From Corynebacterium lubricantis DSM 45231 (GTDB lineage Bacteria > Actinomycetota > Actinomycetes > Mycobacteriales > Mycobacteriaceae), in the NCBI RefSeq assembly GCF_000379425.1, contig NZ_KB902237.1, forward strand, positions 62,001 to 126,000: a stretch of DNA of 64,000 nucleotides, read 5' to 3'. The translations under genes and the position numbers were made by a program. Below are positions 16,801 through 26,284 of this stretch, one piece after another (position 1 is the first letter of the stretch; each line of letters starts with the position of its first letter). The notes below the pieces were generated by a model. The model made no database searches. It saw only the letters and a program-made list of their open reading frames with translations, and was not told the origin of the DNA.

Positions 16801-17178
16801 ATGAGTAATTTCCGTAAGGCTGCCCTCGCGGGCGCGACTGCACTGACCGTTGCCCTGGGATCCACCACAGTAGCTTCGGCGCAGGAAAACCCAACCATCA
16901 CGTTCGGTGAATCCAACCTTTCGTCGCAAATTGGCTCTGACGTCTTCGACGTCAATACCAACCCTGAGACGAACCAGGATCCTACCGCCGAAGAAAACTC
17001 TGAGAACTTCGCAGACGGTCGCGAGATCTTCGGCTCGACCAAGGATGGCTTCGGCGAGCAGCCGGCGTGGGCACAGGTCCTCTACGGCGTGACCATCCTC
17101 GGTGGTCTTGGCGCGCTGATCGGCACCCTGATTGGACCGCTGTACAACTTCGTCGTTCACGGCCCATTCGCTAAGTAA
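16801..17178 (+). CDS. Small secreted, membrane-inserting protein (first of tandem pair)
   Basis: A 125-residue protein of unknown function. Signal peptide at residues 1-27 (basic SNFRK start, Ala/Thr/Val-rich core, VASA-QE cleavage site). The mature part is acidic and Asn/Glu-rich to about residue 85, then one hydrophobic segment (about 90-118: AWAQVLYGVTILGGLGALIG) runs almost to the C-terminus. It is a paralogue of the next gene: same signal peptide plan, length, and a W-A motif before the hydrophobic helix. I recall similar uncharacterised secreted proteins between mtr and map in C. glutamicum. A good Shine-Dalgarno (AAAGGA) is present. A small pore-former or envelope peptide is possible but not shown. 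Confidence 0.85.
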   Translation: MSNFRKAALAGATALTVALGSTTVASAQENPTITFGESNLSSQIGSDVFDVNTNPETNQDPTAEENSENFADGREIFGSTKDGFGEQPAWAQVLYGVTILGGLGALIGTLIGPLYNFVVHGPFAK

Positions 17179-17207
17179 TTCCCTCTTCTTCTCAAAGGAC
17201 TCTCACC

Positions 17208-17615
17208 ATGCGCAAGTTCCGCACCGCTGCCCTCGCCGCAGCTACCGCTTTGACCGTCTCCCTAGCGGGCACCTCCATCGTCTCGGCACAAGAAGCCCCC
17301 GTCGCTGAAGGCTACGAAACCGGCTCCTCCGACCGCTATGAGAATGGCTCCTCCGAGCTCACCGAACTCACCTTGAACGGCCTGTCCTCCGGCGAGGGCC
17401 TCGGCCCAGTCGGCGATGCAACCGACGCCGACACCCCTGTCAACGCCACCGACATCCTCGGCAACGAGCGTGACGCCGAGGCCGCACCACAGTGGGCAAA
17501 CCTGTGGGCAACAATCGTCGATCTCGGTGTTGTCGGCTCGCTGCTTGGCGGCATCATCGCTGCATACAACTACGCTGTCTACAACGGCATGATCCCGCAC
17601 TTCATCCAGTTCTAA
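17208..17615 (+). CDS. Small secreted, membrane-inserting protein (second of tandem pair)
   Basis: A 135-residue paralogue of the preceding gene, 29 bases downstream with its own AAAGGA Shine-Dalgarno sequence. Signal peptide at 1-27 (MRKFRTAALAAATALTVSL start, VSA-QE cleavage). The mature region is Gly/Ser/Glu/Asp-rich. The C-terminal hydrophobic helix is at about 98-126 (QWANLWATIVDLGVVGSLLG). No enzyme motif, cysteine or repeat is seen. Well-spaced Shine-Dalgarno sequences and GC-ending codons suggest strong expression. It converges on map with eight bases between the stop codons, and an inverted repeat in the end of map may terminate it. Confidence 0.85.
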   Translation: MRKFRTAALAAATALTVSLAGTSIVSAQEAPVAEGYETGSSDRYENGSSELTELTLNGLSSGEGLGPVGDATDADTPVNATDILGNERDAEAAPQWANLWATIVDLGVVGSLLGGIIAAYNYAVYNGMIPHFIQF

Positions 17616-17623
17616 ACTGAACC

Positions 17624-18508
17624 TTAAACGAGGTCCTCATCAGGAATGGTGAGGATCTCGTTTCCGTCTTCCGTGATCACAATCGTGTGCTCAAACTGGG
17701 CGGTGAACTTGCCGTCGTTGTTCTGCACGGTCCAATTGTCGTCCCAGATCGTGTACGGCAACTCGCCTAAGTTGATCATCGGCTCGATGGTCAGGGTCAT
17801 GCCCGGCTCGAGGACGTCGGTGTACGCATCAGAATCGTAATGCAGGACGACGAGACCATTGTGGAACGTGGGGCCTACACCGTGGCCGGTGAAATCGGTG
17901 ACCACGTTGTAGCCGAAGCGCTTGGCGTAGGACTCAATCACGCGACCGATGACATTGATCTGACGGCCGGGCTTGGCCACCTTGATGCCACGCATGGTGG
18001 CTTCCTTCGTGCGCTCGACGAGCAGACGATGTTCCTCCGAGACGTTGCCAGCGAGGAAGGTCGCGTTGGTGTCGCCGTGGACACCGTTCTTATACGCGGT
18101 GACGTCGATGTTGACGATGTCACCGTCCTGGATCACGGTGGTATCCGGGATACCGTGGCAGACGATCTCGTTGAGCGAGATGCACGTGGATTTGGTGTAA
18201 CCACGGTAGCCCAAACACGACGGGTACGCGCCGTGCTCGATCATGTATTCGTGCGCAATGGCATCGATTTCATCGGTGGTTTTGCCCGGGGCAACCGCCG
18301 CACCAGCTAATGCAAGAGCATTGGCCGCAATCTTCGACGCCTCGCGCATTGCCTCGATGACCTCGGGAGTCTGGACGAATGGCTCGCCGATATTCTCCTG
18401 GACTTCCGACTTCCACACGTATTCGGGGCGCTCGATGGAATCGGGCACCGAACGAATTGGGGTGGGTTTACCTGGGGTGAGCATTGCGCGTTCAGTCATG
18501 GAACTCAT
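17624..18508 (-). CDS. map: Methionine aminopeptidase type I
   Basis: A 294-residue metalloenzyme that removes the initiator methionine. It has the roughly 40-residue N-terminal extension with a [16 protein letters not shown] stretch that is common in actinobacterial MapB. Seen: metal ligands in [20 protein letters not shown] (two Asp), GHGVGPTFH (His), MTLTIEPMI (Glu) and AQFEHTIVI (Glu). The ATG at 18508 overlaps the pbp stop by four bases (ATGA), so it is translated with the transpeptidase gene. The next ATG is at 18499. Confidence 0.96.
   Translation of the reverse strand: MSSMTERAMLTPGKPTPIRSVPDSIERPEYVWKSEVQENIGEPFVQTPEVIEAMREASKIAANALALAGAAVAPGKTTDEIDAIAHEYMIEHGAYPSCLGYRGYTKSTCISLNEIVCHGIPDTTVIQDGDIVNIDVTAYKNGVHGDTNATFLAGNVSEEHRLLVERTKEATMRGIKVAKPGRQINVIGRVIESYAKRFGYNVVTDFTGHGVGPTFHNGLVVLHYDSDAYTDVLEPGMTLTIEPMINLGELPYTIWDDNWTVQNNDGKFTAQFEHTIVITEDGNEILTIPDEDLV
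17626..17663. repeat. Inverted repeat in the 3' end of map, possible terminator
   Basis: A 14-bp stem (17626-17639 with 17650-17663, one G-T pair, 10-base loop) begins right after the second secreted-protein gene and lies inside the last codons of map. It could stop transcription from the left, but no clear T-run follows on either strand. Confidence 0.4.
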
Positions 18509-20355
18509 GGTAGTCCCCCACCTGGTTCATGGGCAGCATCCCCCGGAGGCAGGTTGGCCTGATCCAGATTGACCAGCATGCTGTCAGTCAAAGCGACCGC
18601 GGCTTCGGAGCCGCCGCCGAGCACAACCAGGGTGGCAAAAGCAAGGTCGTCGCGGTAGCCGGCAAACCAGGCGTGCGAGCCTCCCGTGATCTCGGCCTCA
18701 CCGGTCTTGCCGTAGATTTCGCCGCCGGCGGTCATGCCACTGGCGGTACCGTTTGTGACCACCGACCGCATCATCTGACGGGTATTCGTAATGGTTTCTT
18801 CGCTCAGTGGCGCGACCTCCTCGCTGACCTCGGTGTGCTGCCCCTCAATCAAATACGGTGTCGGGGTCTGCCCGTTGGCCACGGTCGATGCCACCAGCGC
18901 AAGGCCGAAGGGGCTGGCCAGATCGTAGCCCTGACCATAGCCTGCCTCGGTGCGTTCGAGGGGGGTTTCGCCGACAGGGATCGAACCGGTCAGGGTATCT
19001 AGGCCAGGAATGTTGTAGTCGACACCGAGGCCGAATTGCTTGCCCACCTTCTCCAATTCCCCTGGCTCCAGGTTGGTCGACATGTCGGCGAAGGTGGTGT
19101 TGCACGAACGCGCGAAGGCTTCCTCAAGCGGAACGTTACCGAGCGCAAACCCCTCGTAGTTGGTCACGATGCGACCGTAAATATTCTGCGTACCAGGGCA
19201 CCCCACGATCGACCCAGGCGTTTGCCCCTGCAGCTCAAGCCCCGCCGCGGCCGTGACAATCTTGAACACGGATCCCGGCGGGTACTGCCCCATCAGGCCG
19301 ATATTGCCATCTCGGTCCGCAGCTTGGGTCTGGGCGATCGCGAGGATCTCGCCACTCGACGGCCGCACCGCCACGATCACGGCCTGCTGGCCAGCAACCG
19401 GTTCCAGTGCCTGCTCGGCGGCAGTTTGCACCTTCGAATCCAGACTAATCTTCACGGCCGGAGCCGGATCGGGGCCGTGATATTCCACGTCTTCGTAGGC
19501 TGCGCCCTCGCTATTAACTATCGAGACTCGCCACCCATTTGTGCCCTCAAGTTCATCGGCGACAATGCCTCCGACGCGCGCCATGATGTCAGGAGCGAAC
19601 GAAGGATCCTCATTGACCATCGCCGCCTCTTCATTAATCACCACACCTTGGACATCAGCGAGCGCATCTTTGACCCGTTGCCCCTGCGCCTGCGGCACCA
19701 TCGCCACCGAGTACGTGCCCTGCGCCCGGCTGATCTCCTCCGCCAGCTGCGCGGCGTCGCGTTGTGGCACCGTGCGATCGTCGTTATGCGCGGCGTTCAG
19801 CGCATCAGAGATAGCGCGAGCAGTGCTTTGCGACGATTCCATCTGCTCAGTATTGACCAGCAGCCTGTAGGCCACACCTGGCTTCAATAGCTCGGCGCCA
19901 TCAGAGGAAATGACGCTGGCTGGTTCCGCTTGCACGGGTCGCAGCTCGAGGTGCTGGTGCGCGCCGAGTGCCGGATGCACCAACGAGGGCTGCCAGCGCA
20001 CCGACCACTGCCCACTTACTTGGGTCAGAGTGAGTTGCGTGTCGTAGGTCAGTTCGCGCTCGCGGGGAAGCTGCCACTGCAGCGTGTAGGAAGCAGTGGC
20101 CATGTTCTCGTCTTGTTCCACCTGGTTTAACGTCGCGGTGGCCCCCTCGGCCTGCAAACCGGTATAGGTGGCGTTGATCACCTCGGTGGCGGTGGTGGAA
20201 TCGTCGATAAGCGGTGCGATGCTTTCTGCATCGTTGGTTGTGAGCGCGGCGAGGAAATCCTCCGCCACCGGTGTCGCGTCGTTGGGGCGGGGTGTGCACG
20301 AGACCACTCCCGCAGCCATGATCAGCGCTACGAGAACTGCCGCGAGCTTTTTCAT
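18505..20355 (-). CDS. Penicillin-binding transpeptidase lipoprotein (class B, MecA-type N-domain)
   Basis: A 616-residue class B PBP that crosslinks peptidoglycan outside the membrane. It starts with a lipoprotein signal ([16 protein letters not shown], lipobox VVSC), then an NTF2-like/MecA N-terminal domain (about 25-135), a dimerisation region and the transpeptidase: SVFKI (SxxK), SCN in ARSCNTTF, and KTG in YGKTGEAE. This is the Rv2864c-like lipoprotein PBP group. The start codon lies just after the ispG terminator, with TATTTT from its U-tract spaced as a leaderless -10. An operon with map follows. It carries a TCGTCGATAAG copy at 20201-20211. Confidence 0.94.
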   Translation of the reverse strand: MKKLAAVLVALIMAAGVVSCTPRPNDATPVAEDFLAALTTNDAESIAPLIDDSTTATEVINATYTGLQAEGATATLNQVEQDENMATASYTLQWQLPRERELTYDTQLTLTQVSGQWSVRWQPSLVHPALGAHQHLELRPVQAEPASVISSDGAELLKPGVAYRLLVNTEQMESSQSTARAISDALNAAHNDDRTVPQRDAAQLAEEISRAQGTYSVAMVPQAQGQRVKDALADVQGVVINEEAAMVNEDPSFAPDIMARVGGIVADELEGTNGWRVSIVNSEGAAYEDVEYHGPDPAPAVKISLDSKVQTAAEQALEPVAGQQAVIVAVRPSSGEILAIAQTQAADRDGNIGLMGQYPPGSVFKIVTAAAGLELQGQTPGSIVGCPGTQNIYGRIVTNYEGFALGNVPLEEAFARSCNTTFADMSTNLEPGELEKVGKQFGLGVDYNIPGLDTLTGSIPVGETPLERTEAGYGQGYDLASPFGLALVASTVANGQTPTPYLIEGQHTEVSEEVAPLSEETITNTRQMMRSVVTNGTASGMTAGGEIYGKTGEAEITGGSHAWFAGYRDDLAFATLVVLGGGSEAAVALTDSMLVNLDQANLPPGDAAHEPGGGLP

Positions 20356-20360
20356 GGCAT

Positions 20361-20395
20361 AAAAATAGCAGCACCGGGAATGCTCCCGGTGCTGC
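20361..20395 (-). terminator. ispG terminator whose U-tract doubles as pbp -10
   Basis: A perfect 12-bp stem (20368-20379 with 20384-20395) with a 4-base loop is followed on the minus strand by TATTTTTATG. TATTTT (20367-20362) ends six bases before the pbp ATG at 20355, and no Shine-Dalgarno sequence is present. Confidence 0.8.
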
Positions 20396-20416
20396 CACGC
20401 TTAATGCCGAAAAAGT

Positions 20417-21580
20417 CTAGTGGGTGACCTTTACTTCAGCCTTGGTGCCTTCCTTCGCCTCGAGGCCTTCCTCTTCGGCGATGCGGTTGGCGTAGTCGAT
20501 GAGGGTTTCTACGATCTTGGACTCCGGCACGGTCTCGACGACCTCACCCTTGACGAAGATCTGACCCTTACCGTTGCCGGAAGCGACGCCGAGGTCAGCG
20601 TCGCGCGCCTCGCCTGGACCATTGACAACGCAGCCCATGACGGCCACGCGCAGTGGGAACTCGAGGCCATCCAGGCCAGCGGTGACCTCCTCGGCGAGCG
20701 TGTACACGTCCACCTGGGCGCGGCCACAGGATGGGCAGGACACGATTTCGAGGCCACGCTCGCGCAAGTTGAGCGCCTGGAGGATCTGGTCGCCGACCTT
20801 GATCTCCTCGACTGGGTCGGCAGACAGGGACACGCGGATGGTGTCGCCGATGCCCTGGGAGAGCAGCGCGCCGAAAGCCACAGAGGACTTGATGGTGCCC
20901 ATGAACTTCGGGCCGGCCTCGGTCACACCAAGGTGCAGTGGGTAGTCGGTCTTCGCCGCGAGCTGGCGGTAGGCCTCGACCATGAGAACTGGGTCGGAGT
21001 GCTTGACGGAAATCGCGATATCGCCGAAGCCATACTCCTCGAAAAGGCCTGCTTCCCAGATTGCGGACTCGACGAGCGCCTCAGGGGTTGCCTTGCCGTA
21101 CTTCTCCAGCAGGCGCTTATCCAGGGAACCACCGTTGACACCGATACGGATAGGGATGCCCGCATCGCCGGCAGCCTTCGCGACTTCCTTGACGCGACCA
21201 TCGAATTCACGGATGTTGCCGGGGTTCACACGCACGGCCGCGCAGCCGGCGTCGATGGCGGCGAAGATGTACTTCGGCTGGAAGTGAATATCGGCGATCA
21301 CAGGGATCGGCGACTTCTTTGCGATGATTGGCAGCGCCTCAGCGTCGACCGTCTTTGGCACGGCAACGCGCACGATATCGCAGCCAGCAGTGGTCAGCTG
21401 CGCAATCTGCTGCAGGGTGGAGTTAATATCGTGGGTTTTCGTAGTAGTCATCGACTGCACGGAAATCGGATGATCTGATCCAACCCCTACATCGCCGACA
21501 AAAAGTTGGCGGGTCTTGCGACGCGGCGCGAGCGTCGGTGCTGGCCCTTCAGGCATTCCAAGACCAATGGGTGTGGGCAT
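20417..21580 (-). CDS. ispG: 4-hydroxy-3-methylbut-2-enyl-diphosphate synthase (flavodoxin)
   Basis: A 387-residue iron-sulfur enzyme of the MEP isoprenoid pathway that converts MEcPP to HMBPP. Seen: the TIM-barrel start [40 protein letters not shown], and C-terminal 4Fe-4S ligands in [11 protein letters not shown] and a later [14 protein letters not shown]. The ATG at 21580 (MPTPIGLG) has GAGGAG seven bases upstream and was preferred over 21595. With dxr two genes upstream, this is the usual actinobacterial dxr-rip1-ispG cluster. Confidence 0.97.
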   Translation of the reverse strand: MPTPIGLGMPEGPAPTLAPRRKTRQLFVGDVGVGSDHPISVQSMTTTKTHDINSTLQQIAQLTTAGCDIVRVAVPKTVDAEALPIIAKKSPIPVIADIHFQPKYIFAAIDAGCAAVRVNPGNIREFDGRVKEVAKAAGDAGIPIRIGVNGGSLDKRLLEKYGKATPEALVESAIWEAGLFEEYGFGDIAISVKHSDPVLMVEAYRQLAAKTDYPLHLGVTEAGPKFMGTIKSSVAFGALLSQGIGDTIRVSLSADPVEEIKVGDQILQALNLRERGLEIVSCPSCGRAQVDVYTLAEEVTAGLDGLEFPLRVAVMGCVVNGPGEARDADLGVASGNGKGQIFVKGEVVETVPESKIVETLIDYANRIAEEEGLEAKEGTKAEVKVTH

Positions 21581-21639
21581 GTTTCTCCTCAACATAAAAG
21601 AAAACCAAAAGTTGTCACCAATGCTAGCACCAGTGTCAA

Positions 21640-22851
21640 CTAGCCGAAAAGGCGAATTGGGTTGACAACGTCCGCCACAATCACGATCAGACCCACGGTG
21701 AGCAGCACCGCCGCCATCGCAAAGGTGATCGGCATGAGCTTCTCGTAATTAGCCGGGCCGCCTGGACCCAATCCACGCAAGCGCCGGAAGAAGTCGCGGA
21801 CCTTTTCGTAGAGCACCACGGCGATATGTCCGCCGTCGAGCGGTGGCAGCGGAACCAGATTGAATAGCGCCAGGAAGAAGTTCAGATTGGCCAGGAGCAT
21901 GAAGAACACACTCCACATGGAGCGCTCAACCAGTTCGCCACCGGTCATCGACGCACCCAGGACACTCATCGGGCCCTCGATGTCGCGCTCGGCACCGAAG
22001 ATCGCGGCCACCACTCCAGGAATCTTGGCCGGGAATTGCAGCAGCGCCTCGAAGGTGGCATTGATGGTCTGCCCGGTAAACGCGGCGGTGGCGGGTACGG
22101 CCTCAAGCGGGCCAAACTTCCGCATCGCGTCCTCGACAGGGGCGTTGGTTAAGCCCACGGCACCTGCGGAAATCGTCTCGCCGTCGGCGTTCAAGCGCTC
22201 AACGGGTTCGACCTCTATGGCATAGGTATGCTCGGCGCCTTCGCGTGAAATGGTGAGATCGACGGTCTCGCCAGGTCGAACGATGACGTACTCACGCAAT
22301 TCCTGGAAGGTATCCAACTTCTGCCCGTCGATGCTGACCAGTTTGTCGCCGACCTGGACACCAGCTTCACCTGCTGGTCCCGGACCAGTGCAGTCCTCCA
22401 GCGTTTCGGCATCGATCTGGTTGGAGGTACAGGAAACCTCGCCGACGGTCGGCGTGCGATCGGCATAGGGATTCGGGATCCCGGACGACACAGCCACCAG
22501 ATACAGAATCATAAAGCCCAGGAAGAAGTTCGTGATCACACCGCCGGAGAGCACCAGCACGCGCTGCCACCACGGCTTATTCACCATGGCGTGTGGCGCT
22601 TCTTCCTCAGTAACGGGGTCTTGGGCTGTCATGCCTGCGATTTCGCAGAAGCCGCCGAAAGGAACCGCGGCAATGCCGTATTCCGTATGGCCCTTCTTCG
22701 TTGACCACAGGGTCGGCCCGAAGCCAATGAAGTATTTGCGCACGCGCATCTTAAATGCACGTGCAGTTAACAGGTGCCCCAGCTCGTGCAAAGCAATGGT
22801 CGCTGCGATGCCCAACGCGAAAAGCAGAACACCTAAGATATATGAACCCAC
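21640..22851 (-). CDS. rip1: Site-2 intramembrane metalloprotease (Rip1/RseP family)
   Basis: A 403-residue M50B protease of the membrane that cuts substrates within the bilayer, typically anti-sigma factors and, in mycobacteria, envelope regulators. Seen: zinc motif HELGH at residues 22-26, the [12 protein letters not shown] substrate-binding loop, a PDZ domain in the middle ([20 protein letters not shown]), and the second active-site motif [12 protein letters not shown] near residue 340, followed by C-terminal transmembrane helices. The GTG start has GGGAGGAG seven bases upstream. It lies between dxr and ispG. Confidence 0.95.
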   Translation of the reverse strand: MGSYILGVLLFALGIAATIALHELGHLLTARAFKMRVRKYFIGFGPTLWSTKKGHTEYGIAAVPFGGFCEIAGMTAQDPVTEEEAPHAMVNKPWWQRVLVLSGGVITNFFLGFMILYLVAVSSGIPNPYADRTPTVGEVSCTSNQIDAETLEDCTGPGPAGEAGVQVGDKLVSIDGQKLDTFQELREYVIVRPGETVDLTISREGAEHTYAIEVEPVERLNADGETISAGAVGLTNAPVEDAMRKFGPLEAVPATAAFTGQTINATFEALLQFPAKIPGVVAAIFGAERDIEGPMSVLGASMTGGELVERSMWSVFFMLLANLNFFLALFNLVPLPPLDGGHIAVVLYEKVRDFFRRLRGLGPGGPANYEKLMPITFAMAAVLLTVGLIVIVADVVNPIRLFG

Positions 22852-22881
22852 TGGTGGGCTCCTCCCTACAACAGATAGAAA

Positions 22882-24063
22882 CTAGGCGGCCAGCTCGTCG
22901 ATAAGTGTATTGGCGCGCATCCTGGCGATGCGCTCAACCTCGACTACTTCGTCGAAGGTCGATGCTACGTGGGCGAAATCATCGGCGCCGGTGACGATCG
23001 CCGCGACCACGTCGACGATCTGGGGGAAACGGATCCGGCCGGCGAGGAAAGCGGCAGCGGCCTCCTCGTTCGCGGCGTTGTAGACAGCCGGGAATGTGCC
23101 ACCCCGGGTAGCCACGTCGCGGGCAAGTTGCACGGCTGGGAAGGCCTCGTCGTCAAGCGGCTCGAAGTGCCAATCGTGGGCCTGGGAGAAATCGAGGGCC
23201 GGCTGGGCGTCGGCGACGCGGTTCGGCCAGGCCAGGGCGTGGCTGATCGGCAGCATCATCGACGGTGGCGAGGCCTGCGCGATCGTGGAGCCGTCGACGA
23301 AGGTGACCGCGGAGTGGATGATCGACTGCGGATGCACCGTAACGTCAATGAGCTCCGGCGCGACATCAAAGAGCAAGCTCGCCTCGATCAGCTCGAGGCC
23401 TTTATTTACAAGCGTCGCGGAGTTGAGCGTATTCATCTGCCCCATCGACCACGTCGGGTGCGCCGCCGCCTGCTCCGGGGTGACATCCCACATCTGCTCA
23501 CGCGTGCGCCCGCGAAACGGCCCACCGGAGGCCGTGAGTACGAAACGCGCCACCTCGTCGCGACGCCCAGAGCGCAAACACTGCGCCATCGCGGAATGCT
23601 CCGAATCCACCGGCACGATCTGTCCCGGCTGCGCGCGATCAATCACAAGCCGGCCACCAGCGACCAGAGATTCCTTGTTCGCCAGCGCCAAGGTGGCACC
23701 GGTATCCAGCGTCGCCAGCGTTGCCGCCAGCCCCAGGGAACCCACCAGGGCGTTGAGTACCGTGTCCGCAGGTTGCTTGTCGACGAGCTCCCGCGCCGCA
23801 TCCGGACCAGAAATCACCTTCCCGCCGAGCGCCTCCGCAACGGTACCGGCCGCCAGTTCGTCGGAGACCGCAACATTGTGCGGCTGCAAGTTCAGCGCGC
23901 GGGCCTGCTCGATGAGTAGATGCGGATTCGACCCGCCGGCAGCGATCCCGACGACCTCAAAGGTATCCGGGTTGCGCGAAATAACGTCGATGGCCTGGGT
24001 GCCTATCGAGCCGGTGGAACCAAGAATCAGGACCCGTGTTGCTGTGGTTTTGGTAGTGCTCAC
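22882..24063 (-). CDS. dxr: 1-deoxy-D-xylulose 5-phosphate reductoisomerase
   Basis: A 393-residue NADPH enzyme that makes MEP, the first committed step of the non-mevalonate isoprenoid pathway. Seen: [18 protein letters not shown] (NADPH fold, residues 11-28), [25 protein letters not shown] with metal ligands, and [17 protein letters not shown]. The GTG start has no Shine-Dalgarno sequence; a CACAAT seven bases upstream may serve as a weak leaderless -10. A copy of the TCGTCGATAAG word (22895-22905) encodes the C-terminal L-I-D-E. Confidence 0.97.
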   Translation of the reverse strand: MSTTKTTATRVLILGSTGSIGTQAIDVISRNPDTFEVVGIAAGGSNPHLLIEQARALNLQPHNVAVSDELAAGTVAEALGGKVISGPDAARELVDKQPADTVLNALVGSLGLAATLATLDTGATLALANKESLVAGGRLVIDRAQPGQIVPVDSEHSAMAQCLRSGRRDEVARFVLTASGGPFRGRTREQMWDVTPEQAAAHPTWSMGQMNTLNSATLVNKGLELIEASLLFDVAPELIDVTVHPQSIIHSAVTFVDGSTIAQASPPSMMLPISHALAWPNRVADAQPALDFSQAHDWHFEPLDDEAFPAVQLARDVATRGGTFPAVYNAANEEAAAAFLAGRIRFPQIVDVVAAIVTGADDFAHVASTFDEVVEVERIARMRANTLIDELAA

Positions 24064-24194
24064 CCGACCTATTGTGGCACCAGTTCCCTATCCTGCGAAA
24101 GTATGAAACCTTAAGGGGGTATTCACTCACATAAACGGACACCGGTGTGAGATGATGGAGCGCAGACAACAGTGCAATTTTAAAGGAGAATGCA

Positions 24195-24617
24195 ATGGCT
24201 GCGTCCCACGAGAAGACCTACCAGGTTTACAACGGCGTATCTGAGGAAGACGTTCCTTCCGCAAAGTGGGGCTGGTCGGAATTCAGCCCAAAGACCATTC
24301 AGATCGCTGGTTGGATCTCGGTTCTTTTCTTGCTGGGTTTCAACTTCGGTAACCACCGTGGCCATGTGGAGACCATCTGGCTGCTCACAATCGCTGCGTT
24401 GATCGCCATCGGCCTGATCCTCTTCGCACTGCGCCCACAGCTCTCCCAGATCCGCACGCTGACGGGTAAGAATGAGCCAGTCGGCCACGTTGAGCCAGAC
24501 TGGGCCTACGATCAGAAGACGCTTTCCGGCGATTACTCTGATCTCTCCGATTCGCAGCTGCGCGCGCTCAACATCGAGCCATCCCGCGTTCGCCACCTCC
24601 GCGAGGTCGAAGGCTAA
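24195..24617 (+). CDS. DUF2631 membrane protein
   Basis: A 140-residue protein of the actinobacterial DUF2631 family, function unknown, usually found next to dxr. Two predicted transmembrane helices lie at about 35-51 (IAGWISVLFLLGFNFG) and 59-80 (VETIWLLTIAALIAIGLILF), with hydrophilic ends on both sides. AAAGGAGA precedes the ATG. It diverges from dxr by 131 bases and ends in a strong terminator facing rlmN. Confidence 0.85.
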   Translation: MAASHEKTYQVYNGVSEEDVPSAKWGWSEFSPKTIQIAGWISVLFLLGFNFGNHRGHVETIWLLTIAALIAIGLILFALRPQLSQIRTLTGKNEPVGHVEPDWAYDQKTLSGDYSDLSDSQLRALNIEPSRVRHLREVEG

Positions 24618-24630
24618 AAGCTCCACAGCG

Positions 24631-24665
24631 AAAAAACCCTGTACCGATTCGGTACAGGGTGTTTT
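24631..24665. terminator. Bidirectional terminator between DUF2631 gene and rlmN
   Basis: A perfect 11-bp stem, ACCCTGTACCG with CGGTACAGGGT (to 24660), has a 3-base loop, an A-run before it and GTTTT after it. It therefore serves both converging genes. Confidence 0.9.
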
Positions 24666-24676
24666 CGTGTCTTTGC

Positions 24677-25780
24677 TTAGCCGACCTTTTCATCGGCGGC
24701 GAGCTGACCACAAGCCGCCGCGATTTCCTGGCCCTTGGTGTCGCGAACCGTACAGGTGACACCCTGAGCGATCACGCGACGCACGAACTCATCCTGGCGC
24801 TCCTTCGGCGAGGCATCCCACTTCGATCCCGGAGTCGGGTTCAGCGGAATCAGGTTCACGTGCACCTTGGACCCCAGAGCCTCGTGCAACTTTTGGCCCA
24901 GCATGTCCGCGCGGAAGTCTTGATCGTTGATGTCGCGGATCAAGGCGTACTCGATCGAGACGCGTCGCGACGATTTATCGGCGTAGTACCGCGCAGCGTC
25001 AAGAACCTCTTGTACCGAGTAGCGATTATTGATGGGGACGAGGGTGTCGCGCAGCTCGTCGTCAGGCGTGTGCAAAGACACCGCCAGGGTGCAGGAGAGG
25101 TCTTCGTCGGCAAGCTTGCGAATCGCTGGCGCCAGACCAACCGTGGAGACGGTGATATTGCGCTGGGAAATGCCAAAGCCGTCTGGTGATGGCTGGGTGA
25201 TTTGGCGCACGGCCGAGACCACGCGTTTGTAGTTCGCCAACGGTTCGCCCATGCCCATGAACACGATGTTGGAGAGGCGAGAGCCTTCCGCTTCCATCAT
25301 CGCGGCGGCCTCACGGACCTGATCGACGATCTCCGCGGTGGACAGGTTGCGGTCAAGGCCGCCCTGGCCGGTGGCGCAGAAAGGACATGCCATGCCGCAG
25401 CCGGCCTGCGACGAGATGCACAAGGTCGCGCGGTCGGTATAACGCATCAAGACGGATTCCAACAAGATGCCGTCGTGCAGGCGCCACAGGGTTTTCGTGG
25501 TGTCGCCTTCGTCGGTCTCCACTGTGCGCACTGGTGTCAACAGTGTGGGGAATAGCGCGTCCTTGACAAGCTCGCGTTGTGCTTCGGGCAGGTCGGTCAT
25601 GGTGGTGGGGTCGGCTTCGAAGCGACCGTAATAATGGCGTGCGATCTGGTCTGCACGGAACTTTGGCAGGCCAAGCTCCTGGATTGCTGCCTGGCGTTCC
25701 GCCTTGGTCAGGTCAGCGAAATGCTTAGGTGGCATACCATGCTTGGGGGCCAATAACTGGATCTTAGGAAATTCACTCAT
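24677..25780 (-). CDS. rlmN: 23S rRNA/tRNA adenine-C2 methyltransferase (radical SAM)
   Basis: A 367-residue radical-SAM enzyme that methylates C2 of A2503 in 23S rRNA and A37 of some tRNAs. Seen: cluster motif [11 protein letters not shown] (CxxxCxxC), [11 protein letters not shown] for SAM, an N-terminal helical domain ([14 protein letters not shown]), and C-terminal [18 protein letters not shown], which holds the methyl-carrying cysteine region. The ATG at 25780 has GGAG seven to ten bases upstream and was chosen over 25795. Confidence 0.96.
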   Translation of the reverse strand: MSEFPKIQLLAPKHGMPPKHFADLTKAERQAAIQELGLPKFRADQIARHYYGRFEADPTTMTDLPEAQRELVKDALFPTLLTPVRTVETDEGDTTKTLWRLHDGILLESVLMRYTDRATLCISSQAGCGMACPFCATGQGGLDRNLSTAEIVDQVREAAAMMEAEGSRLSNIVFMGMGEPLANYKRVVSAVRQITQPSPDGFGISQRNITVSTVGLAPAIRKLADEDLSCTLAVSLHTPDDELRDTLVPINNRYSVQEVLDAARYYADKSSRRVSIEYALIRDINDQDFRADMLGQKLHEALGSKVHVNLIPLNPTPGSKWDASPKERQDEFVRRVIAQGVTCTVRDTKGQEIAAACGQLAADEKVG

Positions 25781-25860
25781 ATCGCGCTCCATCATTGCAC
25801 GTCGAGGGCCGTTTACCGAATTGTTCGCACGCCTAGCATAAATTTTGATGCGCGTACGTT

Positions 25861-25866
25861 TATCAT
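25861..25866 (+). promoter_or_regulatory. -10 element for leaderless LapA-like gene
   Basis: TATCAT ends seven bases before the ATG at 25874, and no Shine-Dalgarno sequence is visible. Confidence 0.5.
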
Positions 25867-25873
25867 ATGTCCT

Positions 25874-26284
25874 ATGACACGAGACTCTTCCTCTGCTGGA
25901 TCATACGACTACTCTGACCCAATCGAGCCGGTCGATCCGACGGACATTCCCGAGCCAACTGACACCGCGCAGCCACCGGCTGTACGCGAGGAACCCATGC
26001 CTCACGCTGAGGATACCAAACCACCGGCGAAGGTCTCCGGTTCCCTGGCGGCTGGCACGTGGGCGGCGTTGATCGTCGGCACGCTCTTGCTGATCTTGCT
26101 GATCATCTTCATTCTGCAGAATCAGCAGGAAGTGGAGATCACGCTCTTCCAATGGACCTGGCACTTCCCTGCCGCCATTGCATATCTCATGTCGGCAATC
26201 ACGGGTGCGCTGATCATGGCGCTTGTTGGTGGCTGGCGCATGTTTGAGCTGCGTCGCCAGGTGAAGAAGGCTTATAAAAGCTAA
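25874..26284 (+). CDS. LapA/DUF1049 family membrane protein
   Basis: A 136-residue protein with a proline- and acid-rich N-terminal cytoplasmic tail of about 58 residues ([19 protein letters not shown]) and two transmembrane helices (about 61-83 and 96-118). The second half, with [18 protein letters not shown], is the DUF1049/LapA signature. In E. coli, LapA helps control LPS assembly, but this organism has no LPS, so the role here is unknown. It converges on cdsA with adjacent stop codons. Confidence 0.85.
   Translation: MTRDSSSAGSYDYSDPIEPVDPTDIPEPTDTAQPPAVREEPMPHAEDTKPPAKVSGSLAAGTWAALIVGTLLLILLIIFILQNQQEVEITLFQWTWHFPAAIAYLMSAITGALIMALVGGWRMFELRRQVKKAYKS

Noticed and set aside
16583..16804. 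73-residue open frame upstream of the small secreted protein
   Set aside because: No ribosome site, no family-like sequence, and it overlaps the next gene's start; it lies in what looks like a promoter and leader.
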